A program made the position numbers and the translations under genes. The notes below the pieces were generated by a model, which did not search any database, was not told where the DNA came from, and saw only the letters and a list, made by a program, of their open reading frames with translations. Below are positions 8,623 to 17,584 of a stretch of 64,000 nt of DNA, in pieces. Source of the DNA: Marinomonas hwangdonensis (GTDB taxonomy: Bacteria; Pseudomonadota; Gammaproteobacteria; Pseudomonadales; Marinomonadaceae); contig NZ_RIZG01000001.1 of assembly GCF_003721245.1 (NCBI RefSeq), positions 310,001 to 374,000 of the forward strand, written 5' to 3'. The number at the start of each line of letters is the position of its first letter. Position 1 is the stretch's first letter.

Positions 8623-8962
8623 AGCAACCTGCCCGTTTGTAAAAAGGCTGTATTCTAGAGCAAAGAAGGGGGCCTTTTCTAGCATAATAATGGTATTTTA
8701 CAGCGCTTTTTGTGACACTTTTGTGATTTTCACTGTAATCCAGTAAATGGGGGGATAGGGTGATTTTACCTTATGCTGTGATTTAATGAGAGGGCACAAC
8801 GCATAGAAAGGCGATTAGCCTAAACCATGGCAGCTATTCGATACGTATTCTTTTCAAGCTATCCGTTTTGATTTAGTAATGAAGGATAGGTCTATCGACT
8901 GTTTCGCTCTATAATTGTTGATATTAAACGCGTACTTTCAAGCACTTGAGGAATATCTAGAC
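8623..8962. other. Intergenic region, nspC / NnrU
   Basis: About 340 bp between divergent genes. I see no RNA gene, repeat or convincing open frame. It must hold the promoters of both nspC (minus) and the NnrU gene (plus), but no clear sigma-70 pair stands out. Confidence 0.5.
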
Positions 8963-9541
8963 ATGTTAATGATAATACTGGGGTTAGTGGTTTTTTTTGG
9001 CGTACACTCCATACGCGTGGTCGCCCCTGAATGGCGCCAAGTGGCGATGCTAAAGCATGGGGTGATGCGCTGGCGATTGCGTTTTGGCTTAATCACTTTA
9101 TTGTCAACGGCACTGATTATTATGGGGTACATGCAAATGCGTGTAGATCCTATCATACTGTGGACGCCCCCCGTTTGGACACGCCACATCGCCGGTTTGA
9201 TGATGTTGCTGTCATTGTATTTCGTTGGCTCTGCAATAATACCTAAAACTACGATGAAACGACTGATGGGTTATCCCATGTTGATTGCTGTGAAGCTGTG
9301 GGCGTTTTCTCATTTGATCAGTAACGGTGAATTGGTTGATCTTATTGTATTTGGTAGCTTCTTAATTTGGTCAACGGTGATGTTTTCTATAAGTCGCAGA
9401 CGTGATCGAAAAGCAGGCGTGGTTGCTGGCGAGTCAAGCGTGGAATTTGATTTAGCTGCCTTCGTTTTTGCCATGGTTTCATGGTTTGCTATTGTGTTCT
9501 ACCTGCATGAAATCGTGTTTGGTGTGTCCGCACTTGTATAG
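8963..9541 (+). CDS. NnrU family integral membrane protein
   Basis: About 192 residues with five or six hydrophobic segments. The opening (LGLVVFFGVHSIRVVAPEWR) is typical of the NnrU family, with a conserved His in the first membrane segment and HLISNGEL further on (about residue 115). NnrU proteins were first linked to denitrification gene clusters and some relatives are carotenoid isomerases, but no partner gene of either pathway is nearby, so its role is open. The start at ATG 8963 has GAGGA 10 nt upstream; the longer TTG reading from 8915 is less likely. A strong hairpin begins right after the stop codon. Confidence 0.82.
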   Translation: MLMIILGLVVFFGVHSIRVVAPEWRQVAMLKHGVMRWRLRFGLITLLSTALIIMGYMQMRVDPIILWTPPVWTRHIAGLMMLLSLYFVGSAIIPKTTMKRLMGYPMLIAVKLWAFSHLISNGELVDLIVFGSFLIWSTVMFSISRRRDRKAGVVAGESSVEFDLAAFVFAMVSWFAIVFYLHEIVFGVSALV

Positions 9542-9543
9542 AG

Positions 9544-9578
9544 AGTATGGGCTTGCTTAGAATAAGTAAGCCCATACT
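9544..9578 (+). terminator. Long hairpin after the NnrU gene
   Basis: A 16-bp stem (AGTATGGGCTTGCTTA paired with TAAGTAAGCCCATACT, one G-U pair) with a GAA loop starts 2 nt after the stop codon. The T run that follows is broken (TTGATACTTTTA), so it may be a terminator or a 3'-end stabilising hairpin. Confidence 0.65.
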
Positions 9579-9645
9579 TTGATACTTTTAGGCCTTTCTG
9601 TTACTGTCCGCGGCCCTTTATTCACAGCAATAGGTAAATAAACAG

Positions 9646-11010
9646 ATGATTTGTGGTTTCGATTATGGAACGTCGAATTGTGCGCTGGGTATTATAGAAG
9701 AATCCACAGTGCGTTTGGTCAATTTAGAGGGAGAAAATGCTTTTTTGCCTTCCACAGTCTATGCGTTAGACCGTGATTTAATTACTGAGGCAGTAGGAAG
9801 GGGTATACGTGACATCCATCAGCGTCAAGCCTTTGCGGAATTACGTCAAAATCCGTTAACTCGTGCCAAGCGTGCACGTTACGAAGAAGACATAGCGGAC
9901 GAGGATCAAACCTTATTTTTTGGACGTGCGGCGTTTGAAGAGTATTTTCAATGGCCTGAAGAAGGCTACTTCGTCAAATCCCCCAAATCATTTTTAGGCG
10001 GTTCTGGACTGCGCACTGAGCACATACATTTTTTTGAAGATGTTGTGACTGTGATGATGCAAAACATCAAGCAAAGAGCTGAGCAAAGTTTAGGCGCTGA
10101 CATTACTCATACTGTGATTGGGCGGCCAGTGAATTTCCAGGGCCTAGATGCTGAGGTAAGTAACCGCCAAGCATTGGAGATTTTAACCACAGCGGGCAAG
10201 CGTGCGGGCTTCAAAGAGATTGAGTTTCTTTATGAGCCTATTGCTGCTGGGCTAGACTTTGAAGTGGCGCTTCATGAAAACAAAACCGTATTGGTCGTCG
10301 ACATTGGTGGTGGGACAACCGATTGCGCCATGGTGCGGATGGGACCAGATTATCTAAAAAAAGCTGACAGACGCAGTGATTTTTTAGCCCATACGGGTGA
10401 GCGGATCGGCGGGAATGACTTAGATATTCAGATTGCAGGCAAGCACTTAATGCCGCTTTTTGGTATGAATTCATTATTGAAAACCGGTCTACCCATGCCC
10501 ACCCAGCTTTACTGGAATGCCATCACGACAAATGACGTGTCGGCGATTTCAACCTTTAATAGCATGGACACTAAACAGCAAATCCAGCAATTGCGATTGG
10601 ATGCCGCCGAGCCCAAATTGATAGAACGCTTCATGCGGATGCGTGAAGAAAAACACAATTACCATATAGTGCGCAGTGCAGAAGAAGCCAAGATCGCGTT
10701 ATCTGATGCACAACAATATCTCTCATCGTTGGAATACATTGAAGCCGGCTTAGGCGCTAATATAACCCGTGCCGAGTTAACGAAATCCATCGCTTCGCCA
10801 CTAGAAAAAATGCTAAGCCTGATGGCAAGTGCTATCAATCAGGCGGGTGAAACGCCTGATTTGATCTACATGACAGGGGGATCAGCAAAATCGCCAGTGA
10901 TACGCGACGCAATACAACAGCGTATTGGTGATATTCCCGTTTTAGACGGAGATCATTTTGGCAGTGTGGCTGCGGGTTTAACTGTCTGGGCAGAGCGGAT
11001 TTTTCGATAA
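9646..11010 (+). CDS. yegD: YegD-like Hsp70 family protein
   Basis: 454-residue relative of DnaK with the actin-like ATPase but without the usual substrate-binding domain. It matches the E. coli YegD pattern along its length: phosphate-1 loop GFDYGTSNCALGI, YFVKSPKSFLGGSGL, VIGRPVNFQGL, FLYEPIAAGLDFE, phosphate-2 loop VVDIGGGTTDC, RIGGNDLDI, VRSAEEAKIALS and the adenosine motif YMTGGSAKSPVI near the C-terminus. Its client is not known and it has no J-domain or GrpE neighbour. A monocistronic gene between two hairpins or gaps; the ATG at 9646 gives the family N-terminus directly. Confidence 0.93.
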   Translation: MICGFDYGTSNCALGIIEESTVRLVNLEGENAFLPSTVYALDRDLITEAVGRGIRDIHQRQAFAELRQNPLTRAKRARYEEDIADEDQTLFFGRAAFEEYFQWPEEGYFVKSPKSFLGGSGLRTEHIHFFEDVVTVMMQNIKQRAEQSLGADITHTVIGRPVNFQGLDAEVSNRQALEILTTAGKRAGFKEIEFLYEPIAAGLDFEVALHENKTVLVVDIGGGTTDCAMVRMGPDYLKKADRRSDFLAHTGERIGGNDLDIQIAGKHLMPLFGMNSLLKTGLPMPTQLYWNAITTNDVSAISTFNSMDTKQQIQQLRLDAAEPKLIERFMRMREEKHNYHIVRSAEEAKIALSDAQQYLSSLEYIEAGLGANITRAELTKSIASPLEKMLSLMASAINQAGETPDLIYMTGGSAKSPVIRDAIQQRIGDIPVLDGDHFGSVAAGLTVWAERIFR

Positions 11011-11132
11011 CTCGGTTTAGGTCGTCTTTAATGCCATAAGGCCGCTTTTTTTGGTGTATGTGAAGCAAATTGGTGTATTGTAGTCAAAATAGAATGTTTA
11101 CCTACTAAACAGTATTTGGTGGAGTGTTTATT

Positions 11133-12191
11133 TTGATAAAAGCGGTTTGGGCTCAATTAAAAGATCTTTTTTCTTGGAGTGACGTTAAGCGTCCTTGGCA
11201 TCTTGCGGTGCTTGCTGCCTTGTGTGTAGGCATCCCCGTATTGATTGGTGCAGCTGTTGACCAATTTGCTGTGGCCACTTTGTCCAGTTTGGGAGCCATG
11301 GTAATTTTGTATTTGCCGAAAACACGAACGGCTCATCGAATGGTGACGCTCGCCCTGTGTTCTTTTGGTTTTATGGTGTGTTTTGGCCTTGGCTCCTTGA
11401 GCAGTTTCCATCCTTTTGTTGCCGCTATGGCCCTTTCATTCCTGTCTTTTGGGGCAATAGTCATTACACGTTATTACTGTTTGCCGCCCCCAGGCAGCTT
11501 TTTCTTCATTTTAGTGTCTTGCCTTGCGATCTACTTGCCCTTTGATTTGAGTACATTGGCCAATAACGTGGGTATGGTGGCTTTGGGCGGTATTCTGTCT
11601 TGTATTCTGGCCTTTTTTTACAGTTTGGCAACGGGGGCAAACGATTTGCCAGCCACCAAGATTCAAACAGACATCCAAGTGAATGCCATTATTTTAGAAG
11701 CCGCCTTAGTGGCTTTCTTCATCGCCTTTTCGTATTTGGTGGCCCTCTGGTTGGCATTGCCCAATGCACTCTGGGTGCCTATTTCTTGTGCGGCGATTTT
11801 ACAAGGCGCAACGTATCGCATGATCTGGCACCGCAATATCCATCGTATCGTTGGAACGGCACTGGGTATGGCGGTCGCTTGGTTTTTATTTTCTTTGCAG
11901 CCAAATTATTGGGTACTGGCTCTGAGTATGATTGTGTTCCAATGTTTGGTGGAGTTGTTGATTGTTAAAAATTACGGTGCCGCCGTCATTTTTATTACTC
12001 CGTTAACCGTCATTATGGCGGAATTTACCAGCGCGAACATGAGTACAGATATTTTGTTACAGCATCGTTTAGTGGATATTTCGATTGGCAGTGTTATTGG
12101 CATTATTGGTGGAACGGTATTTCATCGAACTTCCCTGTTAAAGCGCATAGAGTCTAAAATGAATGCCCGCAGCTCCTTGTCTGGGCGTTAA
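11133..12191 (+). CDS. FUSC family inner-membrane protein
   Basis: About 352 residues with some ten hydrophobic segments in two groups (about 15-160 and 185-320), the layout of the fusaric-acid-resistance/aromatic acid exporter (FUSC) superfamily. The second half contains the LPNALWVPISCAAILQG stretch, a typical FUSC half-module. A partner membrane-fusion protein, usual for AaeB-type exporters, is absent, so it may work alone. Start choice: TTG 11133 has GGAG 8 nt upstream, whereas GTG 11124 would overlap its own ribosome-binding site; a three-residue difference. Its stop overlaps the convergent LysR gene by 4 nt. Confidence 0.82.
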   Translation: MIKAVWAQLKDLFSWSDVKRPWHLAVLAALCVGIPVLIGAAVDQFAVATLSSLGAMVILYLPKTRTAHRMVTLALCSFGFMVCFGLGSLSSFHPFVAAMALSFLSFGAIVITRYYCLPPPGSFFFILVSCLAIYLPFDLSTLANNVGMVALGGILSCILAFFYSLATGANDLPATKIQTDIQVNAIILEAALVAFFIAFSYLVALWLALPNALWVPISCAAILQGATYRMIWHRNIHRIVGTALGMAVAWFLFSLQPNYWVLALSMIVFQCLVELLIVKNYGAAVIFITPLTVIMAEFTSANMSTDILLQHRLVDISIGSVIGIIGGTVFHRTSLLKRIESKMNARSSLSGR

Positions 12192-13078
12192 GGTTTTTGG
12201 CGTTGCCGGCTCCCATGCTCGCTAACAAAATCTAAAAACGCTCGATTGGCTTTAGATAAGTAGCCTTCTTTACGCCATGCTATACCAAGATCGAGCCAAA
12301 TAGGCGGGTCGAAAGGTCTAGTGATGAGGTCATCATCTTCTTCAATGACCATAGCGAGGAGAGTCGAAATACCAAAGCCTTGTTGGGTGATGGATTTGAT
12401 CAGCGGAATTAGGTTGGTTTCAAAACCAATTTTTGGCGTTTTCTTACACTGCTTAGCCAGTTTATCAACGATACGACGGTGAAAGTAGCCTTCTTTAAAC
12501 ATCACCAGTTCTTCGTCGAAAAACGCCTCTGGCGACACACTTTTTAGCTGGCTAAAAGGGTGATCCGTCGCCACGGTTACCCGCATTTCTTCACGAATCA
12601 AGGCTTGTGTTGCTAAGCTGTCGGGTAGGGTCTCTGCCACGATAACGCCCAAATCCAGCTCGCCATTTTCCAGCATTTTTTGCAGTTGCCAAGTGCCGCC
12701 CTCGATCACTTTTAATGTGATAGTAGGGTAGCGATGTCGAAAGGCCATGAGAATTGGCGGAAAGTAATAGGATCCTAACATGCTGGGAATGCCAACACGC
12801 ACCTCGCCTTGGCTTAATCCTTTTAGCTCACTCATTTCCAATAACGCCTCATCAGCAGCATGAATGATTTTTTCTGCGTGCAGCAGCAGCTTTTTTCCTT
12901 CATCGGTGAGACCAATGTTTCGATCTGCTCTGTGTATTAAGGTCAACCCTAAATCGTTTTCGAGCTTTTTGATGGCCATACTGACGGCGGGTTGAGCGAC
13001 GCCAAGTTGTAGAGCCGCTTTGGTGAAACTCTCGGTTTTGGCGATGGCAATAAAATAACGCAGGGGTTTAATATCCAT
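12188..13078 (-). CDS. LysR family transcriptional regulator (probable regulator of adjacent MFS gene)
   Basis: 296 residues. An N-terminal winged helix-turn-helix (residues about 2-60, with FTKAALQLGVAQPAVSMAIKKLE) is followed by a periplasmic-binding-like effector domain (about 90-290). It is transcribed away from the MFS transporter gene at 13188, with 109 bp between the starts, the classic arrangement in which a LysR protein controls its divergent neighbour. E. coli ynfL/ynfM have the same layout. The effector cannot be inferred. Its 3' end overlaps that of the FUSC gene by 4 nt. Confidence 0.9.
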   Translation of the reverse strand: MDIKPLRYFIAIAKTESFTKAALQLGVAQPAVSMAIKKLENDLGLTLIHRADRNIGLTDEGKKLLLHAEKIIHAADEALLEMSELKGLSQGEVRVGIPSMLGSYYFPPILMAFRHRYPTITLKVIEGGTWQLQKMLENGELDLGVIVAETLPDSLATQALIREEMRVTVATDHPFSQLKSVSPEAFFDEELVMFKEGYFHRRIVDKLAKQCKKTPKIGFETNLIPLIKSITQQGFGISTLLAMVIEEDDDLITRPFDPPIWLDLGIAWRKEGYLSKANRAFLDFVSEHGSRQRQKP

Positions 13079-13187
13079 CAGTGATCCTTATGGATTGTAT
13101 AAGATAGATATATTTTATTGATAAAGTGGCGGGGCGTATAGTGCTTTTAGTATTTCCATTTTGTTTTTTTCCCTTTTGGAGTAAACC

Positions 13188-14396
13188 GTGATTGAAGCGG
13201 GCAGTTCTGTTTTTTGGCGTGGTACCTTGGCCCTTGTGATTGGTTCTTTTATGGTGTTCGCCAATGTCTATGTTACGCAACCCTTGTTGCCAATGATCGC
13301 AGATGAGTTTTCTATTAGCCCTCTTCAAGCCAGTGGTAGCTTTACCATCACGACTTTGACCTTGGGTATTTCCTTGCTTTTTTATGGTCCAATTTCAGAT
13401 GCCTTAGGTCGCAAAGGCATCATGGTGATGACCATGATAGGCATAACGATCACCACTTTCTGTCTCTCATTGGTGCAGAGCTACGAATCGTTTTTGGCGT
13501 TGCGTGCTTTGCAGGGATTTTTCTTGGCGGGTTTGCCCGCGATTGCGGTTGCGTATTTGGGGGACGAATATACACCGGAAGCGTTAATGGTCGCTGTCGG
13601 TTTGTACATCAGTGGCAATACCTTAGGTGGCATTGGTGGTCGCCTCATTGGCGGTTTTGCTGGTGAATGGCTAGGACGTTCTGCCACCTTTGAGGTGATG
13701 ACTGCGATTAGCCTAGCGTGTTTATTGGTTTTTTTCTTTTTATTGCCAAAATCAGAAAATTTTGAGGCTAAGCCGCTGCGCGTTGGTCATATCCTATTCG
13801 GAATGAAAAGCCATTTACAAAACCGACGCTTGTTGACCTGTTATTTGATCGGTGGTCTGAGCTTCTTTATTTTCCTTAATCAATACAGCTACGTGACGTT
13901 CGTGTTGGAATCGGCCCCTTATAATCTGACGGCAAAATATGTCGGACTCATCTTTTTAACCTATTTGGCGGGAACATTTGGGTCGGCTATTTCTGGAAAA
14001 CTTGCCAAACGCTGGAACCAACCGAATATTATGGTACTAGGTACTGGTATTTTCATGTTTGGTTCGCTAGTGACATTGGGGGGCTCTTTATGGGCTATCA
14101 TCGCGGGATTATTGATTAATAGCTTTGGCTTCTTTTTATGCCACTCTACCGCCAGTAGTTTCGTGAGTCGTAACGCTAAACACGCTAAAGCCAGTGCTTC
14201 TTCCTTGTATTTAGTCTTCTACTATTTAGGCGCCAGTCTAGGGGGATTTTATCTTGACCCATTTTGGCAAGCGGGTAGCTGGACCGGGGTTATTATGGGC
14301 TCTTGGCTTGTGTTAGGTGTTGTCATGCTAGCGGGTCTCAGCCTCATTCGAGATAACAAGCGTGACGCTAATCTTATGCTATCTAGGTCTAATTAA
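13188..14396 (+). CDS. MFS transporter, YnfM-like
   Basis: 402 residues with twelve predicted membrane segments. The loop between segments 2 and 3 has the MFS signature (YGPISDALGRKGIM, about 68-81), and the N-terminal stretch FANVYVTQPLLPMIADEF is typical of the YnfM group. Probably a proton-coupled exporter of small molecules; the substrate is unknown. The start is GTG 13188, 8 nt after GGAG. It is divergent from a LysR gene and probably controlled by it. Confidence 0.9.
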   Translation: MIEAGSSVFWRGTLALVIGSFMVFANVYVTQPLLPMIADEFSISPLQASGSFTITTLTLGISLLFYGPISDALGRKGIMVMTMIGITITTFCLSLVQSYESFLALRALQGFFLAGLPAIAVAYLGDEYTPEALMVAVGLYISGNTLGGIGGRLIGGFAGEWLGRSATFEVMTAISLACLLVFFFLLPKSENFEAKPLRVGHILFGMKSHLQNRRLLTCYLIGGLSFFIFLNQYSYVTFVLESAPYNLTAKYVGLIFLTYLAGTFGSAISGKLAKRWNQPNIMVLGTGIFMFGSLVTLGGSLWAIIAGLLINSFGFFLCHSTASSFVSRNAKHAKASASSLYLVFYYLGASLGGFYLDPFWQAGSWTGVIMGSWLVLGVVMLAGLSLIRDNKRDANLMLSRSN

Positions 14397-14408
14397 GGTG
14401 TTTCTGAC

Positions 14409-14804
14409 CTATTCTAAAACGGAGCGAAGCCTTAGGTATTCTGATAGAGCGATTTTGTCAGCGGCAATATCGAGAGGGTTAGTATGAAGTGGAAACCAGC
14501 TTACTTCATCAGCTTCTAGTGAGACGATAGTGCCTTCCCAGTCGTTAATAACATAATAATGGATGAGCTGAAGTTCTCCTGTAGGATGATAAAGGGAACA
14601 TAAATACAGGTAGTTTGTGGGGACGATATTCAGCTCTTCTTTTAGTTCTCGAAACAGGGTCTGCTCTCTTGTTTCACCATGCTCCATATGACCACCAGGA
14701 ATCGCGATCAAATTGGGATCGTACTCTTTGTCTTGGGCGCGCTTTTCTAACAGAACTTGTTGGTCTTTTAGCACGACAAAAGACACACATTCATGGATTT
14801 GCAT
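14409..14804 (-). CDS. Nudix hydrolase
   Basis: 131-residue pyrophosphohydrolase that should cleave a nucleoside diphosphate linked to another group. The Nudix box spans residues 38-60: Gly38, Glu44, then REL-KEEL (Arg52, Glu53, Glu56, Glu57). These metal-binding glutamates are intact, but the usual glycine near the end of the box is Asn59. The substrate is unknown. It converges on the MFS gene with 12 nt between the stops and stands alone on its strand. Confidence 0.9.
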   Translation of the reverse strand: MQIHECVSFVVLKDQQVLLEKRAQDKEYDPNLIAIPGGHMEHGETREQTLFRELKEELNIVPTNYLYLCSLYHPTGELQLIHYYVINDWEGTIVSLEADEVSWFPLHTNPLDIAADKIALSEYLRLRSVLE

Positions 14805-14914
14805 TGCGATAACCCCTATTGTTTGGGAAGAATCCAGCGAAAAGCTGTCATAAGTTCCCCATTAAAATTACCATAGCAGTCAAATCCATTTGAATACCTT
14901 AAACAGAGCAAATA

Positions 14915-15334
14915 ATGAACACCAAAATTTACAAAGAAGTCTTGTACCTTGCCAAAGAGCTAATGCGTTGCGCAAATAAAAAAGACCAAGCAGGCTTTGA
15001 TGCCTTCTACCAAGAGCTTAAACAGATTTGCGAAGACAACGACGGCACAGACAAAGATCATCCGGTACAGTGGGAAACCTTGGGCGATTTTACCGATGAG
15101 CTAGAGCAGGCCATTGGTATCTATGATAAGGCGTTAGAAAAAGCCATCGCGATGAACTCGAAAGATTACCTGTCTTCTATTGGTTTTTCGGCCGCTTTGC
15201 TAAAAGTCGAGTTGGGTGACAAAGTCGGCGCGATTCAGTACTTAGAGCAAGCCAAAATTCACAGTAACAAAATCATTGATAAAGAGTTGAAAGCAGAAAT
15301 CCACGATTTATTAAAAAAACTGCAAGACGAATAA
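14915..15334 (+). CDS. Small TPR-like helical protein, function unknown
   Basis: 139 residues, almost entirely helical and highly charged. The region about 60-135 reads like two or three degenerate tetratricopeptide repeats (EQAIGIYDKALEKAIAM, then DKVGAIQYLEQAKIHS). It resembles small TPR-containing proteins annotated in pseudomonads and related marine bacteria, with no known reaction; it would act by protein contact in the cytoplasm. It lies 17 nt upstream of a DEDDy exonuclease gene, so the two are probably co-transcribed. Confidence 0.75.
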   Translation: MNTKIYKEVLYLAKELMRCANKKDQAGFDAFYQELKQICEDNDGTDKDHPVQWETLGDFTDELEQAIGIYDKALEKAIAMNSKDYLSSIGFSAALLKVELGDKVGAIQYLEQAKIHSNKIIDKELKAEIHDLLKKLQDE

Positions 15335-15351
15335 CACAGCAGAGACACAAT

Positions 15352-15936
15352 ATGGAACGTCCTTCCAAGGAGCAAATCAGTCAGCTCCCACTGTACGTCG
15401 GCCTTGATCTTATCGACATCAGTCTGGTTGAAAATGAGCAAGAGGCTGCGCTGGCGATACGAGCGTTAGAAAATGAGCCATGTTTGGGTTACGACACCGA
15501 AAGTAAGCCCATTTTTCAGAAAGGGGAAATTAGCCCGGGTCCATCACTCATTCAGCTAGCCACACAAACCAAAGCGTTTCTTTTTCCAACGCGATTTCCG
15601 GCTGCCGTCGCTGCGGCGAAAGCCTTGTTAACCAACCCAAACATTCAGAAAGTAGGCTTTGGAATTAAGGATGACAACCGAGAGTTGCGCAGCAAACTGG
15701 ATATCGACATAGTTAATACACACGATTTATCGATGACACTGAAGCACCTTGTTGGAGAAAAAAACAGCATAGGCGCCCGCGCCGCTGTCGCCATGGTGCT
15801 TGGAAAGCGCCTTGGCAAGGGGGCACAAAAATCCAACTGGGGGGCTTATCCACTCAGGGCCAACCAAATTCAGTATGCTGCCAACGACGCGCATGCGGCT
15901 ATATGCGTTAAAAAAGGCATTGAACAAAAAGAGTAA
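15352..15936 (+). CDS. 3'-5' exonuclease domain protein (RNase D-like, DEDDy)
   Basis: 194 residues forming a single DEDDy exonuclease domain. The catalytic set is visible: Asp48 and Glu50 in LGYDTES, Asp108 in FGIKDDNREL, and Tyr175/Asp179 in QYAANDAHAAI. RNase D proper is longer because of its HRDC domains; here they are absent. The HDLSMTLKHL and KSNWGAYPLRANQIQYAAND stretches match the compact exonuclease family close to the Werner exonuclease. It likely trims RNA or DNA 3' ends. It abuts the RraA gene, which begins 45 nt after its stop codon, and the two share an RNA-turnover theme. Confidence 0.88.
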   Translation: MERPSKEQISQLPLYVGLDLIDISLVENEQEAALAIRALENEPCLGYDTESKPIFQKGEISPGPSLIQLATQTKAFLFPTRFPAAVAAAKALLTNPNIQKVGFGIKDDNRELRSKLDIDIVNTHDLSMTLKHLVGEKNSIGARAAVAMVLGKRLGKGAQKSNWGAYPLRANQIQYAANDAHAAICVKKGIEQKE

Positions 15937-15981
15937 ATGGCTCCCTATTGCTTAATGAAATACGTTGACGAGGAAGAAAGT

Positions 15982-16467
15982 ATGAAAGATTTATTGCCAG
16001 AATTGTGTGACCGGTTTCCAGATAAGGTTCGTGTTGTTGAACCTATGTTTGCCAATTTTGGCGGTAGGGAGAGGTTTGGTGGTGAAATCGTCACCATTAA
16101 AGCCTATGAAGACAATTCACTCGTTCGCGAGCAAGTGGCCCAGCCTGGAAAAGGCAAGGTATTGGTAGTGGATGGCGGCGCATCAATGCGTAAAGCCATG
16201 CTCGGGGATATGTTGGCTGAAAAAGCCGTTGAAAATGCGTGGGAGGGAATCATTATTTATGGCTGTATTCGCGACGTAAACGCCATCAGCGAGCTGGAAA
16301 TCGGTGTGCAGGCATTGGGCGCGCATCCCGTGAAGACGGAAAAGCGTGGGCTAGGTGATTTAAACGTGGCAGTCACATTTGGTGGTGTGACATTTGTCCC
16401 AGGTGAATATGTGTATGCCGACAATAATGGCATACTAGTATCGTCAGAAAAATGGGATATAAATTAA
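15982..16467 (+). CDS. rraA: RraA family protein (regulator of RNase E activity A)
   Basis: 161 residues, the normal length for RraA, which binds RNase E and damps RNA decay. The family pattern is clear: [56 protein letters not shown] and the TEKRGLGD stretch. Proteins of this fold may instead be 4-hydroxy-4-methyl-2-oxoglutarate aldolases, and the GDMLA-x20-R-D residues of such aldolases are present, so the regulatory role is by family resemblance. I chose ATG 15982 because AGGA lies about 8 nt upstream and homology begins there; the longer reading from 15937 is not supported. Confidence 0.88.
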   Translation: MKDLLPELCDRFPDKVRVVEPMFANFGGRERFGGEIVTIKAYEDNSLVREQVAQPGKGKVLVVDGGASMRKAMLGDMLAEKAVENAWEGIIIYGCIRDVNAISELEIGVQALGAHPVKTEKRGLGDLNVAVTFGGVTFVPGEYVYADNNGILVSSEKWDIN

Positions 16468-16550
16468 AAAAACGTTTCTTAATTCGACTGTTTACTATTT
16501 TATTCTTAGGTGAGATTTAAATTATTCCAACCTCAGTAATTAGAATACAA

Positions 16551-16595
16551 TAATAAAAAATCATCACACGATATATTCAAATATCGCGTGATGAT
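16551..16595 (-). terminator. Terminator of the fasciclin gene
   Basis: A 15-bp stem (ATCATCACACGATAT with ATATCGCGTGATGAT, one G-U type mismatch) has a 6-nt loop. Read on the minus strand it is followed by a T-rich tract. It lies 38 nt past the fasciclin stop. Confidence 0.8.
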
Positions 16596-16632
16596 CCATT
16601 ACCAGAACATTTTACCTAGATAAGTAAAGGTA

Positions 16633-17130
16633 TTATTTTGGCAATAAAACTTTATCAATTACGTGAATTACACCATTGCTGGCTTTGACATCTGCCATCA
16701 CGACTTTCGCGTCGTTGATCATCACGTTGCCGTAGCTGGTTTTTACTGTGACCGCTTGGCCTTGTACGGTATTTGCGCTGTCTAATTTAACCACATCAGC
16801 GGCAGTAACTTTGCCAGCAACCACATGATATGTAAGTACAGCAACCAATTTGTCTTTGTTTTCAGGCTTTAATAGCATTTCGACCGTGCCAGCTGGCAGT
16901 TTTGCAAACGCCTCATCTGTTGGAGCAAAAACAGTGAAAGGCCCTTCGCTTTTTAGTGTCTCAACCAAACCACCTGCTTGAACGGCCGCGACCAAGGTTC
17001 CAAATGATCCATTTTCAACAGCGACATCAACAATATCTTTTTTCATACCATGGTGATCAGCGTGAGCAGCAGGCATAAACATGAAGCTAGCAGCGATAAT
17101 TGGCAATGTTGCAACTAATTTTTTTAACAT
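16633..17130 (-). CDS. Secreted fasciclin (FAS1) domain protein
   Basis: 165 residues: a signal peptide (about 1-24, ending AAHADHHG) and one FAS1 domain (about 28-165). FAS1 motifs are evident: the H1 region [17 protein letters not shown] and the H2 region [13 protein letters not shown], with YHVV between. It is probably a periplasmic or secreted protein with an adhesive or redox-stress role. Strong basic/acidic balance and codon use resemble the neighbours. Upstream is a TGATCC-N16-CGTAAA element, like promoters used by the ECF sigma factor that is released by ChrR under singlet-oxygen stress, a regulon that includes fasciclin genes in some proteobacteria. Confidence 0.93.
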   Translation of the reverse strand: MLKKLVATLPIIAASFMFMPAAHADHHGMKKDIVDVAVENGSFGTLVAAVQAGGLVETLKSEGPFTVFAPTDEAFAKLPAGTVEMLLKPENKDKLVAVLTYHVVAGKVTAADVVKLDSANTVQGQAVTVKTSYGNVMINDAKVVMADVKASNGVIHVIDKVLLPK

Positions 17131-17584
17131 GATAATTTCCTTTAAGGTTAAATAATAGTTTGATATTTCATATTGTGTTGAACATGATAATTTACGACGC
17201 GGACGAAATCTTGGATCAAAATAATTTTCAAAAAAATTAAAAATAATATAGTAGAAGGTAAAAGAGTGTTGGAAGACGTTGATTTGCTGAATTTTTATAG
17301 CGCCATATAGAACAGAAGATATGGCCTATCTTGTACGTCAACTGATAGTCAAGGTGCCACACTTGGAGATCGTTTTAGCCAAGGAGTCAATAAAGATGGA
17401 TTGATACGACTATTGTACTAGTGAGTCGTTAGCGAGGCATTGGTTGTTTTTAAAATTGGATAGAAGGTTCATCATAATATTGTGCATATTTAGGACTTTA
17501 TGCTCTTTTTTGCCTATCATATGACATGTATGGATTGAATTTTAATATGAGAAGGAATGATTTATTGAACGATTGGAACCTCTT
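17131..17584. other. Intergenic region, fasciclin gene / chemoreceptor
   Basis: About 450 AT-rich bases between divergent genes. Apart from the minus-strand ECF-type promoter at 17191-17218, I see no gene, RNA or repeat. A sigma-28 promoter for the chemoreceptor was sought, and only a poor candidate was found near 17491-17519. Confidence 0.5.
17191..17218 (-). promoter_or_regulatory. Putative ECF-sigma (RpoE/ChrR type) promoter of the fasciclin gene
   Basis: On the minus strand, TGATCC (17218-17213) and CGTAAA (17196-17191) are separated by 16 nt, about 60 nt before the start codon. This fits the TGATCC / CGTA-type promoter pair reported for the singlet-oxygen sigma factor. No sigma or anti-sigma gene is in the window. 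Confidence 0.55.

Noticed and set aside
17491-17519. Sigma-28 promoter for the chemoreceptor (TAGGACTT...GCCTATCA)
   Set aside because: Poor match and wrong spacing (13 nt rather than 11).
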